Assembly: GCF_020329485.1 (NCBI RefSeq)
Contig: NZ_JAGKJI010000001.1
Location: forward strand, 496,001-560,000
DNA: 64,000 bases
Direction of reading: 5' to 3'
Origin: Bradyrhizobium cenepequi
Lineage (GTDB): Bacteria; Pseudomonadota; Alphaproteobacteria; Rhizobiales; Xanthobacteraceae
A model generated the notes under the pieces. It worked only from the letters and a program-made list of their open reading frames with translations. It had not been told where the DNA came from and did no database searches. The translations under genes and the position numbers were made by a program. This document shows positions 38,580 through 49,511 of the stretch, one piece after another. The stretch's first letter is position 1. Every line of letters begins with the position of its first letter.

Positions 38580-39428
38580 ATGCAGGAAGTCCTTCGTTTT
38601 CGCTCGCTCGATGCCGCGGCTGTCGCGCGCCCGGATTTTGTCGAGGAGGCGCGCCGGTTCCACCGTAGCCCCGACGCGCCAGCGCGCGGGCTGTCGCTGA
38701 CGATCCGCGGCTTGCGCAAATCCTTCGGCGACAATGAGGTGCTGCGCGGCATCGACGTGCATATTCCCGCAGGCCAGTTCGTCGCGATTGTCGGCCGCAG
38801 CGGCTGCGGCAAGAGCACGCTGCTCCGGCTGATCGCAGGGCTGGAGAAGCCGACCGCCGGCAGCATCAGCTTCGGCGAGGAGGCACGCGCCGAGGATATC
38901 CGCGTCATGTTCCAGGAGCCGCGGCTCCTGCCATGGGCGCGCGTGCTGTCGAATGTCGAAGTCGGCCTCGGGCGCGAGCGGTCGTCCGCGGACGCGCAGG
39001 CACGCGCCGAAAAGGCGCTGGTCGAGGTCGGCCTGGGCGACAAGCGCGGGCAATGGCCTTCGGTGCTCTCGGGCGGCCAGAAGCAGCGCGTCGCACTGGC
39101 CCGCGCGCTGGTCAGCCAACCCCGGGTGCTGGCATTTGACGAGCCGCTCGGCGCGCTCGATGCGCTGACGCGGATCTCGATGCAGCGGCTGCTCGAGCGA
39201 GTCTGGCGCGATCAAGGCTTCACCGCGATCCTGGTCACGCATGATGTCTCGGAGGCGGTGGCGCTCGCGGACCGGGTGCTGGTCATTGAAAACGGCCGCA
39301 TCGCACACGATTTCAATGTCGACATCACGCGCCCGCGCGAGCGCGGCTCGGCCGGGCTCGCAGCACTCGAGGGCGCGATCCTGAAGAATCTCCTGGAAGG
39401 AACCGAAGACACGTCCGACGACCTGTGA
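38580..39428 (+). CDS. ssuB: sulfonate ABC transporter ATPase
   Basis: A 282-residue ABC ATPase. Walker [18 protein letters not shown] near residue 72, the signature [16 protein letters not shown] near 162, Walker [14 protein letters not shown] near 182, and the switch His in [10 protein letters not shown] near 218. It has an extended N-terminus (residues 1-40) before the ABC core, common in SsuB. GAGGAA lies 7 bases before ATG 38580. It powers SsuC. Confidence 0.94.
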   Translation: MQEVLRFRSLDAAAVARPDFVEEARRFHRSPDAPARGLSLTIRGLRKSFGDNEVLRGIDVHIPAGQFVAIVGRSGCGKSTLLRLIAGLEKPTAGSISFGEEARAEDIRVMFQEPRLLPWARVLSNVEVGLGRERSSADAQARAEKALVEVGLGDKRGQWPSVLSGGQKQRVALARALVSQPRVLAFDEPLGALDALTRISMQRLLERVWRDQGFTAILVTHDVSEAVALADRVLVIENGRIAHDFNVDITRPRERGSAGLAALEGAILKNLLEGTEDTSDDL

Positions 39429-39435
39429 GGCCTGC

Positions 39436-40017
39436 ATGAACTCCGCCGTCCGCAACATCGCGATCGATCCCGTGGTCACTTCTGACGAGTTTCGCGGCGC
39501 CATGCGCCATCTGACCGGCGGGGTCAGCGTGATCACGGCAGGGCAGGGCAAGGAGATCTCCGGCATGACCGTTACGTCGGTCTCCTCGTTGTCGGTCGAG
39601 CCAGCCTCACTGATCGTGAGCCTGAACCGCGCCGCATCGTTCTGGCCGCTGGTCAAGCGCTACGGCATTTTCGGCGTGAACATCTTGAACGCGGACCAGG
39701 TCGAGATCGCCGAGCGCTTTACCGGCAGAGGCGGGCTGAAAGGCGCCGAGCGCTTCGTCGGCGCCCAATGGACGACGCGCGCCTCCGGCGTGCCGCTATT
39801 GGTCGGTGCACTCGCGGCGATCGACTGCGAAGTCGAGGACATCGTAGCGCGCCATTCGCATGCGATCGTCATCGGGCGCGTGCTCGATGTGCAGGTCTCC
39901 GCGCGCACCGGGGCGCTCGCCTACTGGCAGGGCCGCTATGTCGCCGTCGACCAGGACGAGGACGCGGCCAAGCTCGCCGACGTCAGCGTGCCGACGCGCG
40001 GCGTGCATCTGCGCTAA
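39436..40017 (+). CDS. flavin reductase-like FMN-binding protein
   Basis: A 193-residue flavin reductase of the flavin_Reduct family (NADH:FMN oxidoreductase). Family segments are FRGAMRHLTGGVSVITAGQG, GMTVTSVSSLSVEPASLIVS and GVNILNADQVEIAERFTGR. It would supply FMNH2 to SsuD, taking the place of SsuE, which is absent from the operon. It lies 7 bases after ssuB. The C-terminus GALAYWQGRYVAV is the flavin contact region. Confidence 0.85.
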   Translation: MNSAVRNIAIDPVVTSDEFRGAMRHLTGGVSVITAGQGKEISGMTVTSVSSLSVEPASLIVSLNRAASFWPLVKRYGIFGVNILNADQVEIAERFTGRGGLKGAERFVGAQWTTRASGVPLLVGALAAIDCEVEDIVARHSHAIVIGRVLDVQVSARTGALAYWQGRYVAVDQDEDAAKLADVSVPTRGVHLR

Positions 40018-40126
40018 CATCAGGTCGTAACCCGGGTGGAGCGGAACGCGCAACCCCGGACTCGGCACCAACGTTGACGAGAGGCTCCAGGTTACGCTGA
40101 CGCTTCACCCGGGTTACGATGCTTGA

Positions 40127-40230
40127 ATTTCGGGTGAAGGGGAGTCTCCGCGAGTCCATCTATCACCGTGATCGCGGAGAGAGCCCCTCACCCCAACCCT
40201 CTCCCCGTAAGAACCGGGCGAGGGAGAACT
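40127..40230. repeat. dispersed repeat with CCCTCACCCCAACCCTCTCC core
   Basis: Related to 3525-3674: GTGAAGGGGAGTCTCCGCGAG on one side and CCCCTCACCCCAACCCTCTC with CGTAAGAACCGGG on the other. It lies in the 315-base gap between the flavin reductase and a small membrane gene; the rest of the gap is uninformative. Confidence 0.75.
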
Positions 40231-40332
40231 GCCGTCATCGCTTTTGGGAACGGAGACGCCGGCCGTGGCGTTTTGTCTCCTCGCGCAATAGAAGGCGTCG
40301 GTCTTCTATTGCCGGAAGGAACGAAGCGCGTC

Positions 40333-40497
40333 ATGGGCTTGATGAAACGTCTTGCAACTTGGGTCTTCTACGGCATCGGTGCGCTCGCGATCGCCTATCT
40401 CGCGCTCTATGCCTATGCCGCTTTCACCGGACGTGATCTGACGCCCGGTGATCCCATTCATATTTTCCGCAAACCGGACGCGTCGGAATATTCGTAG
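40333..40497 (+). CDS. small membrane protein
   Basis: A 54-residue protein, MGLMKRLATWVFYGIGALAI then AYLALYAYAAFTGRDLTPGD and a polar end. One clear transmembrane segment (residues about 9-31). A purine-rich GGAAGGAACG lies 13 bases upstream; ATG 40342 is an alternative. Function unknown. It is convergent with flbD. Confidence 0.55.
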   Translation: MGLMKRLATWVFYGIGALAIAYLALYAYAAFTGRDLTPGDPIHIFRKPDASEYS

Positions 40498-40518
40498 CTT
40501 CGCACTGACGGCGGGAGG

Positions 40519-41904
<1,386 letters not shown>

Positions 41905-41954
41905 GAATGTCTCCTGTCTCCCGCGCGTCCGTCGCGCGCATATCCATTAAAGAG

Positions 41955-42308
41955 TTAGCTACGCTCTGCCTTGATGATTTCGGTCATGGTCACGCCGAGC
42001 TTGTCTTCGACCAGCACCACTTCGCCACGCGCCACCAGGCGGTTGTTGACATAGATGTCGATGGCTTCGCCAACCCGGCGGTCGAGTTCGAGCACGGTGC
42101 CAGGGCCGAGCTTCAGGAGCTGGCCGACATCCATCTTGGAGCGGCCGAGCACAGCCGAGACCTGCACCGGCACGTCGAACACGGCCTCGAGATCGGAGGC
42201 GATGCGCGAAGCGTTTTCGTCCTCGTGATAGCCCACATCGTCGTCGGCCGTTGGCGCGTCCGCCGCGTTGAGGTCGGGGAGCGGGACATGGGTGTCGGTG
42301 TCACTCAT
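41955..42308 (-). CDS. fliN: flagellar motor switch protein FliN
   Basis: A 117-residue C-ring protein: FDVPVQVSAVLGRSKMDVGQ is the family core and ELDRRVGEAIDIYVNNRLVA and RGEVVLVEDKLGVTMTEIIK follow, all of the SpoA domain. The N-terminal 40 residues are acidic. It forms the bottom of the C ring with FliM and FliG and helps switch rotation and export. It lies 22 bases downstream of fliH. Confidence 0.95.
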   Translation of the reverse strand: MSDTDTHVPLPDLNAADAPTADDDVGYHEDENASRIASDLEAVFDVPVQVSAVLGRSKMDVGQLLKLGPGTVLELDRRVGEAIDIYVNNRLVARGEVVLVEDKLGVTMTEIIKAERS

Positions 42309-42330
42309 CGTCGATCCTTTGGCTCAATCC

Positions 42331-42954
42331 TCATGGCCGTTGGTCACGGGACGCCATGTAGCGTCCGACAAGCTCGTTGATTTTGGATTCGATCGCCGCG
42401 CGTTCCAGCACCATGCCGCCGTCGGCCCACTCGATCCGACAGTCGCCGGTCGCGATCGTCGGCTCTGCCAGGATCACGAGACGGCCCTGGAAGCCGCTCT
42501 GCGCGGCCAGCCGCTCGATCTTCTCGCGCGCATCCTCGTAGAGCGCATCGCTGATGCGGACCACGATATGAGGCGTCGAGACCAGATGCGAGAAGCAGTC
42601 GGACACCAGCGCCGTGATCTCGCCAAGCGGTTCGCGCGCGGTCAGTTCGCTGCATAATTTGCGCGCGACCGCGACCGCGACGTCGACGGCTTCGGTCTCC
42701 ATCCGCGCCTCGATGCCGGAAAAGCGTGACGCGATGTTCTTGATGGCGAGCGCGATCTCTTCCAGCGCGAGCGCGGCGCGGCGGTCGCTCTCTGCCCTAG
42801 CTTCATGCTGTGCTGCATCGTAGCCGTTGCGATAGGCGCGCGCCTCGGCTTCCGCCACCTTCTGGGCGATCTCGGCGGCGGTCGCGGCGCGCTCGCGCGA
42901 CTTGGCTGGCGCCGAGAAGTCGGTGTCGAACAGGAATTTTGCGGGCGCAGCCAT
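42331..42954 (-). CDS. fliH: FliH-like flagellar assembly protein
   Basis: A 207-residue protein with FLFDTDFSAP at the N-terminus, a coiled-coil, Ala/Glu-rich N-terminal half (EIAQKVAEAEARAYRNGYDA) and the C-terminal FliH core GMVLERAAIESKINELVGRY. FliH binds the FliI ATPase and recruits export substrates. The gene overlaps fliG by one base and precedes fliN, matching the alphaproteobacterial order. Sequence conservation in FliH is low, so the name rests partly on position. Confidence 0.8.
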   Translation of the reverse strand: MAAPAKFLFDTDFSAPAKSRERAATAAEIAQKVAEAEARAYRNGYDAAQHEARAESDRRAALALEEIALAIKNIASRFSGIEARMETEAVDVAVAVARKLCSELTAREPLGEITALVSDCFSHLVSTPHIVVRISDALYEDAREKIERLAAQSGFQGRLVILAEPTIATGDCRIEWADGGMVLERAAIESKINELVGRYMASRDQRP

Positions 42955-44045
42955 CAGTACACCAGTTCGTCGTCGGCACGGTTCTTGGTCAACATGATCT
43001 CGCCTTTGGCGGCGAGGTCCTTGGCGAGATTGACAAGCAGCGCCTGGGCCTCGTCGACATCGCGCAGGCGCACCGGCCCCATCGCCGCCATGTCATCCAT
43101 CAGCATCTTGCCGGCGCGCGAGGACATGTTGCCCAGGAAGAAGTTACGGACGTCCTCGTTGGCGCTCTTCAGCGCAATGCCGAGCTTCTCCTTGTCGACA
43201 TGGCGCATCAACGTCTGGGCGGAGGCGGAATCGAGCTTGACCAGGTCGTCGAAGGTGAACATCAGCGCCTTGATGCGTTCGGCGGATTCGCGGTTTTCCT
43301 CCTCCAGCGAGGTGATGAAGCGGGTCTCGGTCTGGCGGTCGAAATTGTTGAAGATTTCGGCCATCACCTCATGGGCGTCACGGCGCCTGGTCTGCGACAG
43401 GTTGGACATGAATTCGGTGCGCAGCGTCTGCTCGACGCGCTCGATCACTTCCTTCTGCACCGCTTCCATCCGCAGCATGCGGCCCACGACATCGAGCGCG
43501 ATGTCCTCGGGCAGGATCGCCAGCACGCGCGCGGCATGCTCAGGTTTCAGCTTCGACAGCACCACGGCGATGGTCTGCGGATATTCATTCTTGAGGTAGT
43601 TGGCGAGCACCTCTTCTTGGACGTTGGAGAGCTTCTCCCACATGTTGCGGCCGGCGGGTCCGCGGATCTCGTCCATGATGCCGGAGACGCGGTCAGCCGG
43701 CAGATATTGCTGCAGCAGCCGCTCGGTGGCGTCGAAATTGCCCATCAGCGCGCCGGAGGCCGACATCCGCGAGACGAATTCGAGCAGAAGGTCTTCCACC
43801 ACGTCGGCCTCGACGGTGCCGAGCGTCGACATTGCCATCGACAGTTCGCGCACCTCGTCATCGTCGAGCAGCGACCAGACCTTGCCGCCATATTTCTCGC
43901 CGAGCGCCAGCATCAGGATCGCCGCGCGCTTCGGACCGGAGATCGGCTTGCTCCTCGGACGGTCGCTCTGGCGGCTCGACAGCGTCGAGATGACGCTCGT
44001 GATGTCCTGGGCGTTCGCGTTCGTGGTTTGTGGGACGCTGGCCAT
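42954..44045 (-). CDS. fliG: flagellar motor switch protein FliG
   Basis: A 363-residue motor protein. [20 protein letters not shown] and [20 protein letters not shown] are the middle and C-terminal FliG motifs; the charged torque helix region is in the last 100 residues. It links the MS ring (FliF) to the C ring and interacts with the stator. N-terminal 30 residues are longer than in E. coli FliG. Second gene of the fliF operon, starting almost at the fliF stop. Confidence 0.96.
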   Translation of the reverse strand: MASVPQTTNANAQDITSVISTLSSRQSDRPRSKPISGPKRAAILMLALGEKYGGKVWSLLDDDEVRELSMAMSTLGTVEADVVEDLLLEFVSRMSASGALMGNFDATERLLQQYLPADRVSGIMDEIRGPAGRNMWEKLSNVQEEVLANYLKNEYPQTIAVVLSKLKPEHAARVLAILPEDIALDVVGRMLRMEAVQKEVIERVEQTLRTEFMSNLSQTRRRDAHEVMAEIFNNFDRQTETRFITSLEEENRESAERIKALMFTFDDLVKLDSASAQTLMRHVDKEKLGIALKSANEDVRNFFLGNMSSRAGKMLMDDMAAMGPVRLRDVDEAQALLVNLAKDLAAKGEIMLTKNRADDELVY

Positions 44046-44046
44046 C

Positions 44047-45681
44047 TCAGGTCTCGGCAGGCTCGGTCAGCCATTGGCGAACAATGGAGACGGTTTCATT
44101 CGGATTGCGTTCGGCCAGCTCGCCCACGCGGTTCACGGCCTGGGCATGGACCTGGCCCTGGATCTGGGCGACGTCGATCATGTGCGCGGCGCCGCTGTTG
44201 CCGGGCAGGAGCGCCTGGCCCTGTCCGCCCTCGCTGCCGGCTTGTGCGCTGCTGTCGGCCAGTGCGGGCACCGCGGCCTCGGCGCGGCCGGGTGCGGCCT
44301 CGGAGGCCAGGATACGCTTGACCAGCGGGCGGATCACCATGAACAGCACGACCAGGCCGAGCAGCATGATCACGCCGAGCTCGATCACATACATCACGTC
44401 GTCCTTGGTGAACTGCAGCATGCCAAGCAGGCCGGTCGGCTCGTTGAGCGGGGCGACCGAGGGCGCCTCGGCAAAGCGCAGGTTGACGACCTCGACCTGA
44501 TCGCCGCGCTTCTGGTCGAAGCCGATCGCCGAGCGCACCAGCGCGGCGATGCGGTCGAGCTGCTCCTTGGGACGGTCCTGGTAGACCTGCTCGCCCTTCT
44601 CATTCTTGGCGTAGCTGCCATCGACGAGGACCGCGACCGAGATGCGGTTGACGCGTCCGGCTTCGGTCACCTCGGTCTTGGTGGTGCGGGAGATCTCGTA
44701 ATTGTTGGTCTCTTCGCTCTTCTTGCTCTGGTCGCGGGCGCGCGCGGCATTGTCCTGGTTCTGGTTGCCGGGCAATTCGTTGTTGACCGTGACCTGGCCG
44801 TTATTGTCTGCGGTGAGGCTGGATTCTTCCCGGGTCTGGCTCGAGCGCAGCACGCGCCCTTCGGGGTCGAACTTGTCGGAGGTCTCGGTGATCTTGTTGT
44901 AGTCGAAATCGGCAGAGAGCTGGACGCGGGCGCGGCCCTGGCCGACCACGGAGGACACGATGTCCTCGACCTGCTTGCGCATCCGCTTCTCGAAAGCGGC
45001 GCGGCGCTCGTCGCCGACGGCGTTGTCGGCATCGCTGGTGGCGCCGTCGGCGAGCAGCTGGCCGGCCTCGTCGACGATCGACACCCGCTGCGGCTTCAGC
45101 CCGTTGACGGCGGAGGCGACCACGTGACGGATGGCGCGGATCTGCTGCGGCTCAAGGGTGCCGCGCACCCGCACCACGATGGAAGCGGACGGCTCCGGCG
45201 TCTCGCGCGAGAACAGCGGCCGCTCCGGCAGCACCAGATGCACGCGTGCGGCCTGGATACGGTCGATGGCGCGGATGGTGCGTGCGAGCTCGCCCTCCAG
45301 GGCGCGCAAATGGTTGATGTTCTGGACGAAGCTCGTGGTGCCGAGCGCATCCGATTTGTCGAAGATCTCGTAGCCGACGCCGCCGCCCTTGGGCATGCCG
45401 CCCTCGGCGAGCTTCATGCGGAGCCGCGTGACCTTGTCCTTCGGCACCATGATGACGGCGCCCTCATTCCGCAGCTCGAACGGGATCGCCTGCCGCTCCA
45501 GCTCCTTGACGATCGAGGAGGAGTCCTCGACGTTCAAATCGGTGAACAAGGTCGTCAGCTGCGGCGTGGTGACGCGCATGATGACGAAGGCGAAGAAGCC
45601 GATCAGCGCGGCGGTGACCGCCACCATCGCCGCCAACCGGGCCGCACCCAGGCCCTTCAGGAAAGCAACCAGACTTTGCAC
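44047..45681 (-). CDS. fliF: flagellar MS-ring protein FliF
   Basis: A 544-residue membrane protein forming the MS ring. N-terminal transmembrane segment [17 protein letters not shown], then the YscJ/FliF ring-building domains ([20 protein letters not shown] near 85, [20 protein letters not shown] near 115), and a second C-terminal membrane helix [20 protein letters not shown]. The frame is open to a TTG at 45726, but the GTG at 45681 has GGGGGCGG 5 bases upstream and gives the short family N-terminus. First gene of the operon. Confidence 0.93.
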   Translation of the reverse strand: MQSLVAFLKGLGAARLAAMVAVTAALIGFFAFVIMRVTTPQLTTLFTDLNVEDSSSIVKELERQAIPFELRNEGAVIMVPKDKVTRLRMKLAEGGMPKGGGVGYEIFDKSDALGTTSFVQNINHLRALEGELARTIRAIDRIQAARVHLVLPERPLFSRETPEPSASIVVRVRGTLEPQQIRAIRHVVASAVNGLKPQRVSIVDEAGQLLADGATSDADNAVGDERRAAFEKRMRKQVEDIVSSVVGQGRARVQLSADFDYNKITETSDKFDPEGRVLRSSQTREESSLTADNNGQVTVNNELPGNQNQDNAARARDQSKKSEETNNYEISRTTKTEVTEAGRVNRISVAVLVDGSYAKNEKGEQVYQDRPKEQLDRIAALVRSAIGFDQKRGDQVEVVNLRFAEAPSVAPLNEPTGLLGMLQFTKDDVMYVIELGVIMLLGLVVLFMVIRPLVKRILASEAAPGRAEAAVPALADSSAQAGSEGGQGQALLPGNSGAAHMIDVAQIQGQVHAQAVNRVGELAERNPNETVSIVRQWLTEPAET

Positions 45682-45755
45682 CAACCGCCCCCAGGGATTC
45701 GGCCCTCGGAGGGTCCGACTGGGCAATTATTGCCTAGGGTATGGTTTCCATCCGG

Positions 45756-45769
45756 TTAACGACGGTTAA
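45756..45769 (-). promoter_or_regulatory. candidate CtrA box upstream of fliF
   Basis: TTAA-N6-TTAA (CGACGG spacer) lies 75 bases upstream of the fliF start. The CtrA consensus is TTAA-N7-TTAA, so the spacing is one short. In Caulobacter the class II fliF operon is CtrA-driven, which supports the guess; binding is unproven. Confidence 0.4.
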
Positions 45770-45794
45770 GAACCGCGGCAGAAAGTGGGACATG

Positions 45795-45828
45795 AAAAAA
45801 ACCGGCTTCGCAGAGCGAGGCCGGTTTT
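45795..45828 (-). terminator. terminator after sciP
   Basis: A stem AACCGGC / GCCGGTT with a 13-base loop and seven T on the minus strand, 27 bases after the sciP stop. Confidence 0.8.
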
Positions 45829-45854
45829 CATCAAATTCGATTGGTTTCGAGGGC

Positions 45855-46130
45855 TTACTGGCGATATTGCTGGATCCGGGTGGTGCGCAGCCCGGCCAGA
45901 CCGTGCTGATCGATGGAGAATTGCCAGGAAAGGAATTCGTCGACCGTCAGCGTATAGCGGCTGCAGGCTTCCTCCAGGGAGAGCAGACCACCGCGCACCG
46001 CGGCAACGACTTCAGCCTTCCGGCGAATGACCCACCGTTTTGTACCGGGCGCGGGCAAGTCGGCAATGGTTAGCGGACTGCCGTCAGGCCCGATGACGTA
46101 TTTCACCCTCGGGCGATGGGGTTCTGTCAT
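45855..46130 (-). CDS. sciP: SciP-like CtrA inhibitor (DUF1153)
   Basis: A 91-residue protein of the DUF1153 family: VKYVIGPDGSPLTIADLPAP and KRWVIRRKAEVVAAVRGGLL and SLEEACSRYTLTVDEFLSWQ give the HTH-like core. In Caulobacter SciP binds CtrA on DNA and blocks its activation late in the cell cycle. The gene lies between the fliF operon and a DUF1772 gene. Start ATG 46130; a CtrA-like site lies about 58 bases upstream, so feedback by CtrA is plausible. Confidence 0.9.
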   Translation of the reverse strand: MTEPHRPRVKYVIGPDGSPLTIADLPAPGTKRWVIRRKAEVVAAVRGGLLSLEEACSRYTLTVDEFLSWQFSIDQHGLAGLRTTRIQQYRQ

Positions 46131-46187
46131 GGCGTACTCACAAACTCTCGACCACTGAACTCACCCCGCCAACCTACGCGTGTCGGC

Positions 46188-46202
46188 TTAAAATTTACCT
46201 AA
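46188..46202 (-). promoter_or_regulatory. candidate CtrA box upstream of sciP
   Basis: TTAG-N7-TTAA on the minus strand (one mismatch to TTAA-N7-TTAA), 58 bases before the sciP start. In Caulobacter sciP is a CtrA target. Confidence 0.45.
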
Positions 46203-46346
46203 GCACAAGCGTGCAATACGAATCGCGTTGGAAATGCCGGTAAGGTGGCTCGGCCCAGGCACCTGTGTCAGTGTGGGAAAGCGACCCAGGGCGGCGCCGA
46301 CGTGTGCCAGATAGGGTCGAACGACAACCGGGGAGGGAGATCGCCC

Positions 46347-46832
46347 GTGCGCGAGATTGTAGTGCCGATCCTGCTCTGGTTCTCCGCGGTCGGCTGCGGC
46401 TTGATGGCCGGGCTCTATTTTGCGTTCTCGACCTTCATTATGGGCGCGCTCGGCCGCATCGACCAGCCATCCGGCATCGCGGCGATGAATGCGATCAATG
46501 CCGACATCCTCCGTTCGCTGTTCATGCCGCTCTTCTTTGGCACGACGCTGGTGAGCGCGATCCTCGCCGTCGTCGCGGTCTTCCTCGTGGGCGAGGCTGG
46601 GTCGCTGGCGATGCTCGCCGGCGGCATCGTCTATGTGGTCGGCATGTTCGTCGTGACGATGATCTTCAACGTGCCGCTAAACAACGCGCTGGCCGCGGCC
46701 GATCGGGCGAGCTCCGATGCGGCTTCCTTATGGGCGCGGTATCTCAAGGAGTGGACATTCTGGAATCACGTGCGGACGATCGCCTCCACGGCCGCATGCG
46801 CGCTTTTCATCGCCGCCATCGCGGCGAGCTAG
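46347..46832 (+). CDS. DUF1772-type membrane protein
   Basis: A 161-residue four-helix membrane protein: ILLWFSAVGCGLMAGLYFAF, LFFGTTLVSAILAVVAVFLV, LAGGIVYVVGMFVVTMIFNV and a C-terminal [32 protein letters not shown] is the DUF1772 (anthrone-oxygenase-like) signature. Function uncertain. The GTG at 46347 is preferred, with GGGAGGGAG upstream; the ATG/GTG at 46245 lies in a non-conserved leader. Its 3' end overlaps flgD by 4 bases in the convergent direction. Confidence 0.75.
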   Translation: MREIVVPILLWFSAVGCGLMAGLYFAFSTFIMGALGRIDQPSGIAAMNAINADILRSLFMPLFFGTTLVSAILAVVAVFLVGEAGSLAMLAGGIVYVVGMFVVTMIFNVPLNNALAAADRASSDAASLWARYLKEWTFWNHVRTIASTAACALFIAAIAAS

Positions 46833-47578
46833 CTCGAACCGGAATCGGAGCCGTCGCCAGAGCCTGACCCAGAGTCATTGCCGTCGTTGCCAGTGCTCGG
46901 ACGGATCACCCGCTTGATCTGGTCGGTCGTATACGTCTCGCCGCCGATCGAGAGCAGCGGCGGAGTGGCGGTCAGATCGACGGAATCGACGATGCCCTGG
47001 ACTTCGGTCGAGATCGCGACCGTGTTGCCGGCCGAGTCCTTGCCCGTCGCCGTCAGCGTGTAGCTGCCCGGCGGCCACTGCGTGCCGTCATTGCCCTTGC
47101 CGTCCCAGACGAAACTGGAACCACCTGTTTTCAGCGAAAAATTGCCGGAATAGGCAGTCTGGCCGGTCGAGTCGGTGATCGTGATGGTGGCGTTGGTGTC
47201 CTTCGGCGCGTTGATATTCCAGGTCGCCGCGCCGTTGAAATTGGCCTTGCTGCCGTCGACCGCAACGGTGTTGCCGACATAGATCAGCGCCTGCGTCGAC
47301 TGCGCGCTTTTCTCCAGAGCCACAATCGAGCTCAACTGGTCGTTCATCTTGAGCTGCTGCTCGACGCCGGCGAACTGCACGAGTTGCGCAGTGAACTGGT
47401 TGGTGTCGAGCGGATCAAGCGGGTTCTGATTCTGCAACTGCGTCGTCAGCAGCGTCAGGAAGGTCTGGAAGTTATCGGCGATGCCCTGCGTCTGGGTTGA
47501 TGCGGCGTTGTTGCCTGTGCTCGTTCCGGTCGCGGGCGCCGATACGACCGGCGACGGCATAGATACGTCGGTTGCCAT
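46829..47578 (-). CDS. flgD: flagellar hook assembly protein FlgD
   Basis: A 249-residue scaffold for hook assembly. The N-terminal core FLTLLTTQLQNQNPLDPLDT plus NQFTAQLVQFAGVEQQLKMN is the FlgD signature. The middle has the FlgD Tudor/FnIII-like part (GNTVAVDGSKANFNG through GSSFVWDGKGNDGTQWPPGS), and the C-terminal DSGSGSGDGSDSGSS tail is low-complexity. It caps the growing hook. It lies 11 bases downstream of fliK. Confidence 0.95.
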   Translation of the reverse strand: MATDVSMPSPVVSAPATGTSTGNNAASTQTQGIADNFQTFLTLLTTQLQNQNPLDPLDTNQFTAQLVQFAGVEQQLKMNDQLSSIVALEKSAQSTQALIYVGNTVAVDGSKANFNGAATWNINAPKDTNATITITDSTGQTAYSGNFSLKTGGSSFVWDGKGNDGTQWPPGSYTLTATGKDSAGNTVAISTEVQGIVDSVDLTATPPLLSIGGETYTTDQIKRVIRPSTGNDGNDSGSGSGDGSDSGSS

Positions 47579-47589
47579 GGTGCGCTCCT

Positions 47590-49170
47590 CTAGACTCTGA
47601 TATCGACGCCGCCGCTCGCGCCGAGCATGCGGCCATAGCTGCGGCCGGCGACGGTCGCCGGCACGCTGTCTTCTTCGCTGACGATCAGGCGATGGGCATT
47701 GGGATGGGACTGGTTGCCGCCATTCTGCCCCGACGATGACTGGTCGCGCAGGCTGAACTGCAGCCCGCTATTGCCGGTCGAGAGACCGGCATTGTCCAGC
47801 GCGCGCTGCAGCTGGTTGGCGTCCTGGCGCAACATCTGCAGCGTTTCCGGTCGCTCGACGGTCAGATGCGACGTCACCTGGCCGTTGTTGTCGACATGGA
47901 TGCGCACATCGATGCGCCCGAGTTCGGGAGGATCGAGCCGGATTTCGAACCGGCTCTTGCCGCTCTTGGCCGAGGCCGCGATCTCCATCGCGAGGCCGCC
48001 GACCGGCACCGCATTGTTATGCGTGGCTGCCGCGGTCACGGTCAGTTGCGAATTGGCCGACGGTGTCGTGGGCGCGGATGGCGTCTGCGGCTGCATCATG
48101 GCGGCCGCCTGCGCACTATTGTCCGACGCGGCGGCGAACGTTTGTGCCGCATTGGCAGTGCCGGTCTGCACGTGGCTTGCGGCATTCGCGGCTGGCGTCT
48201 GCGCGGAATTGCCCGAGGCGTCCGAGTTCACCGCGTCAACAAAAGCGTGCTCGGCCTTCTGCTTGCCCGCGGCCGCGGTTGGCGGGGCGATATCAGGGAC
48301 AATGCCGGTCGGTGCTTCGGCCGGCGCAGGGGCCGTCGCGCCGTCTTGCTCGCCTGGCGTGGGGATGGCGTCCTTCGCGGTCAGTGTCGGCTTTGACTGG
48401 GCCGCGGCCTTTGCTTGCGGCGTCGACGGGGCCGCTGCAGCCAGCGCGATGCCGGTCGCGGCCGTGCCGCCAACTGCCTGCTCACCATCGGAAACGGCGG
48501 CTGCGGCTTGGGTGTCGGTGTTGGCTGCATCGGTCTTAACCGCGTTTGCTGCGGCCGGCGCCGTGCCGGCGACCGAAGCCACGGCCGCGATGGCGGCGGC
48601 CGCCGTCGCGAGCGGAGCGGTGGCCGTGTCGGATACGGGCGGTGTTGCGGACGCTGCATTGGCGGCGCTGACGACGGCTGCGGAAACCGTCGCGGCGATC
48701 ACCGTGGTTGCAGCGGTGGCGTTGTCCTGCTTGGACTCGTCACCATCCTTGGCATCGTCCTTGGCCGGGGTGTCGTCCTTCGGCTTCGACGGCTTTGCCG
48801 CATCGGATTGGGGCCCGTCAGACTTCGACGTGTCGGATTTCGAATCGGCGGAATCCGGCTTGTCAGCCCGGCCGCTGGAGCCGGCGTCGTTACGCGCATC
48901 GACATCGTCCCGCTTGGGGCGGTCGGGGCCGGCGCTATCATCGCGCGACCTTGCGTCCGCCGCCGGAGCCGGATCATCGTTCCGGCGCGCCGGGGCCGGC
49001 GCGCGGGAACTGTCGTCAGGGCGTTCGTCACGGGCGGCCGCGTTGCTGTCGACCAGCGCGGCAAAACTGTCATTTCCGGGCGCGGGACCGGAATCGGGCC
49101 GCGCCGACGATCTCGGCGAATTGGCCTGAAACGACATGCCTGCCAATGCTTCCTGCGCGACGTTGACCAC
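47590..49170 (-). CDS. fliK: flagellar hook-length control protein FliK
   Basis: A 526-residue protein with a long Ala/Asp/Pro/Thr-rich N-terminal region (about 1-360, biased composition typical of FliK) and the C-terminal hook-length domain, with RFEIRLDPPELGRIDVRIHV and RPETLQMLRQDANQLQRALD. It measures hook length and switches export specificity. Start ATG 49170 is preceded by a sigma-54 promoter at 49206-49221. Followed by flgD on the same strand, so fliK-flgD is one unit. Confidence 0.9.
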   Translation of the reverse strand: MVNVAQEALAGMSFQANSPRSSARPDSGPAPGNDSFAALVDSNAAARDERPDDSSRAPAPARRNDDPAPAADARSRDDSAGPDRPKRDDVDARNDAGSSGRADKPDSADSKSDTSKSDGPQSDAAKPSKPKDDTPAKDDAKDGDESKQDNATAATTVIAATVSAAVVSAANAASATPPVSDTATAPLATAAAAIAAVASVAGTAPAAANAVKTDAANTDTQAAAAVSDGEQAVGGTAATGIALAAAAPSTPQAKAAAQSKPTLTAKDAIPTPGEQDGATAPAPAEAPTGIVPDIAPPTAAAGKQKAEHAFVDAVNSDASGNSAQTPAANAASHVQTGTANAAQTFAAASDNSAQAAAMMQPQTPSAPTTPSANSQLTVTAAATHNNAVPVGGLAMEIAASAKSGKSRFEIRLDPPELGRIDVRIHVDNNGQVTSHLTVERPETLQMLRQDANQLQRALDNAGLSTGNSGLQFSLRDQSSSGQNGGNQSHPNAHRLIVSEEDSVPATVAGRSYGRMLGASGGVDIRV

Positions 49171-49205
49171 GACGGACCCTCGGGATGGAATTTCAGTTCC
49201 CCATC

Positions 49206-49221
49206 AGCAAGGAGCGGGCCA
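49206..49221 (-). promoter_or_regulatory. sigma-54 (-24/-12) promoter upstream of fliK
   Basis: On the minus strand TGGCCCG-N4-TTGCT matches TGGCACG-N4-TTGCW with one difference. It lies about 36 bases before the fliK start, a suitable distance for the transcription start. FlbD, encoded in the window, is the likely activator. Confidence 0.8.
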
Positions 49222-49511
49222 GCGCAAGCCCTAGAAAAATATCCTTACATTACAGTAGCTTACGAGATGGATGCTGGATTTGGAACGATGTCGCGGCGGT
49301 TCGTTTTTTGCCCGGCGGCAAGATTTGCCGTCCTATATCTCTTCCAAGGACGGCTGATTGCTTCGCGGCGATACGGCCTATATTAAAGGGTGGCTTTTCC
49401 TGCGCCCCGATGAGGCCAATCAGCTTTTTTCGGCGATGCTTCAAAGCCTTCTGGGCAAAGTCCGCTTTTAACGCTGGTCGCGGGGGCAACGGCCGCTCGC
49501 GATAGAAATCG
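49222..49511. other. intergenic region between fliK and mnmA
   Basis: A 290-base gap with no clear gene. A minus-strand open frame (49250-49582) runs into the start of mnmA and lacks a convincing ribosome binding site and coding features. It should hold the mnmA promoter and FlbD sites. Confidence 0.5.

Noticed and set aside
43600..45759. 719-codon plus-strand open frame over fliG-fliF
   Set aside because: It is antisense to the clear FliF and FliG proteins, has no conserved motifs and results from high GC content.
47699..49129. 476-codon plus-strand open frame over fliK
   Set aside because: Antisense to FliK, low-complexity composition, no ribosome binding site.
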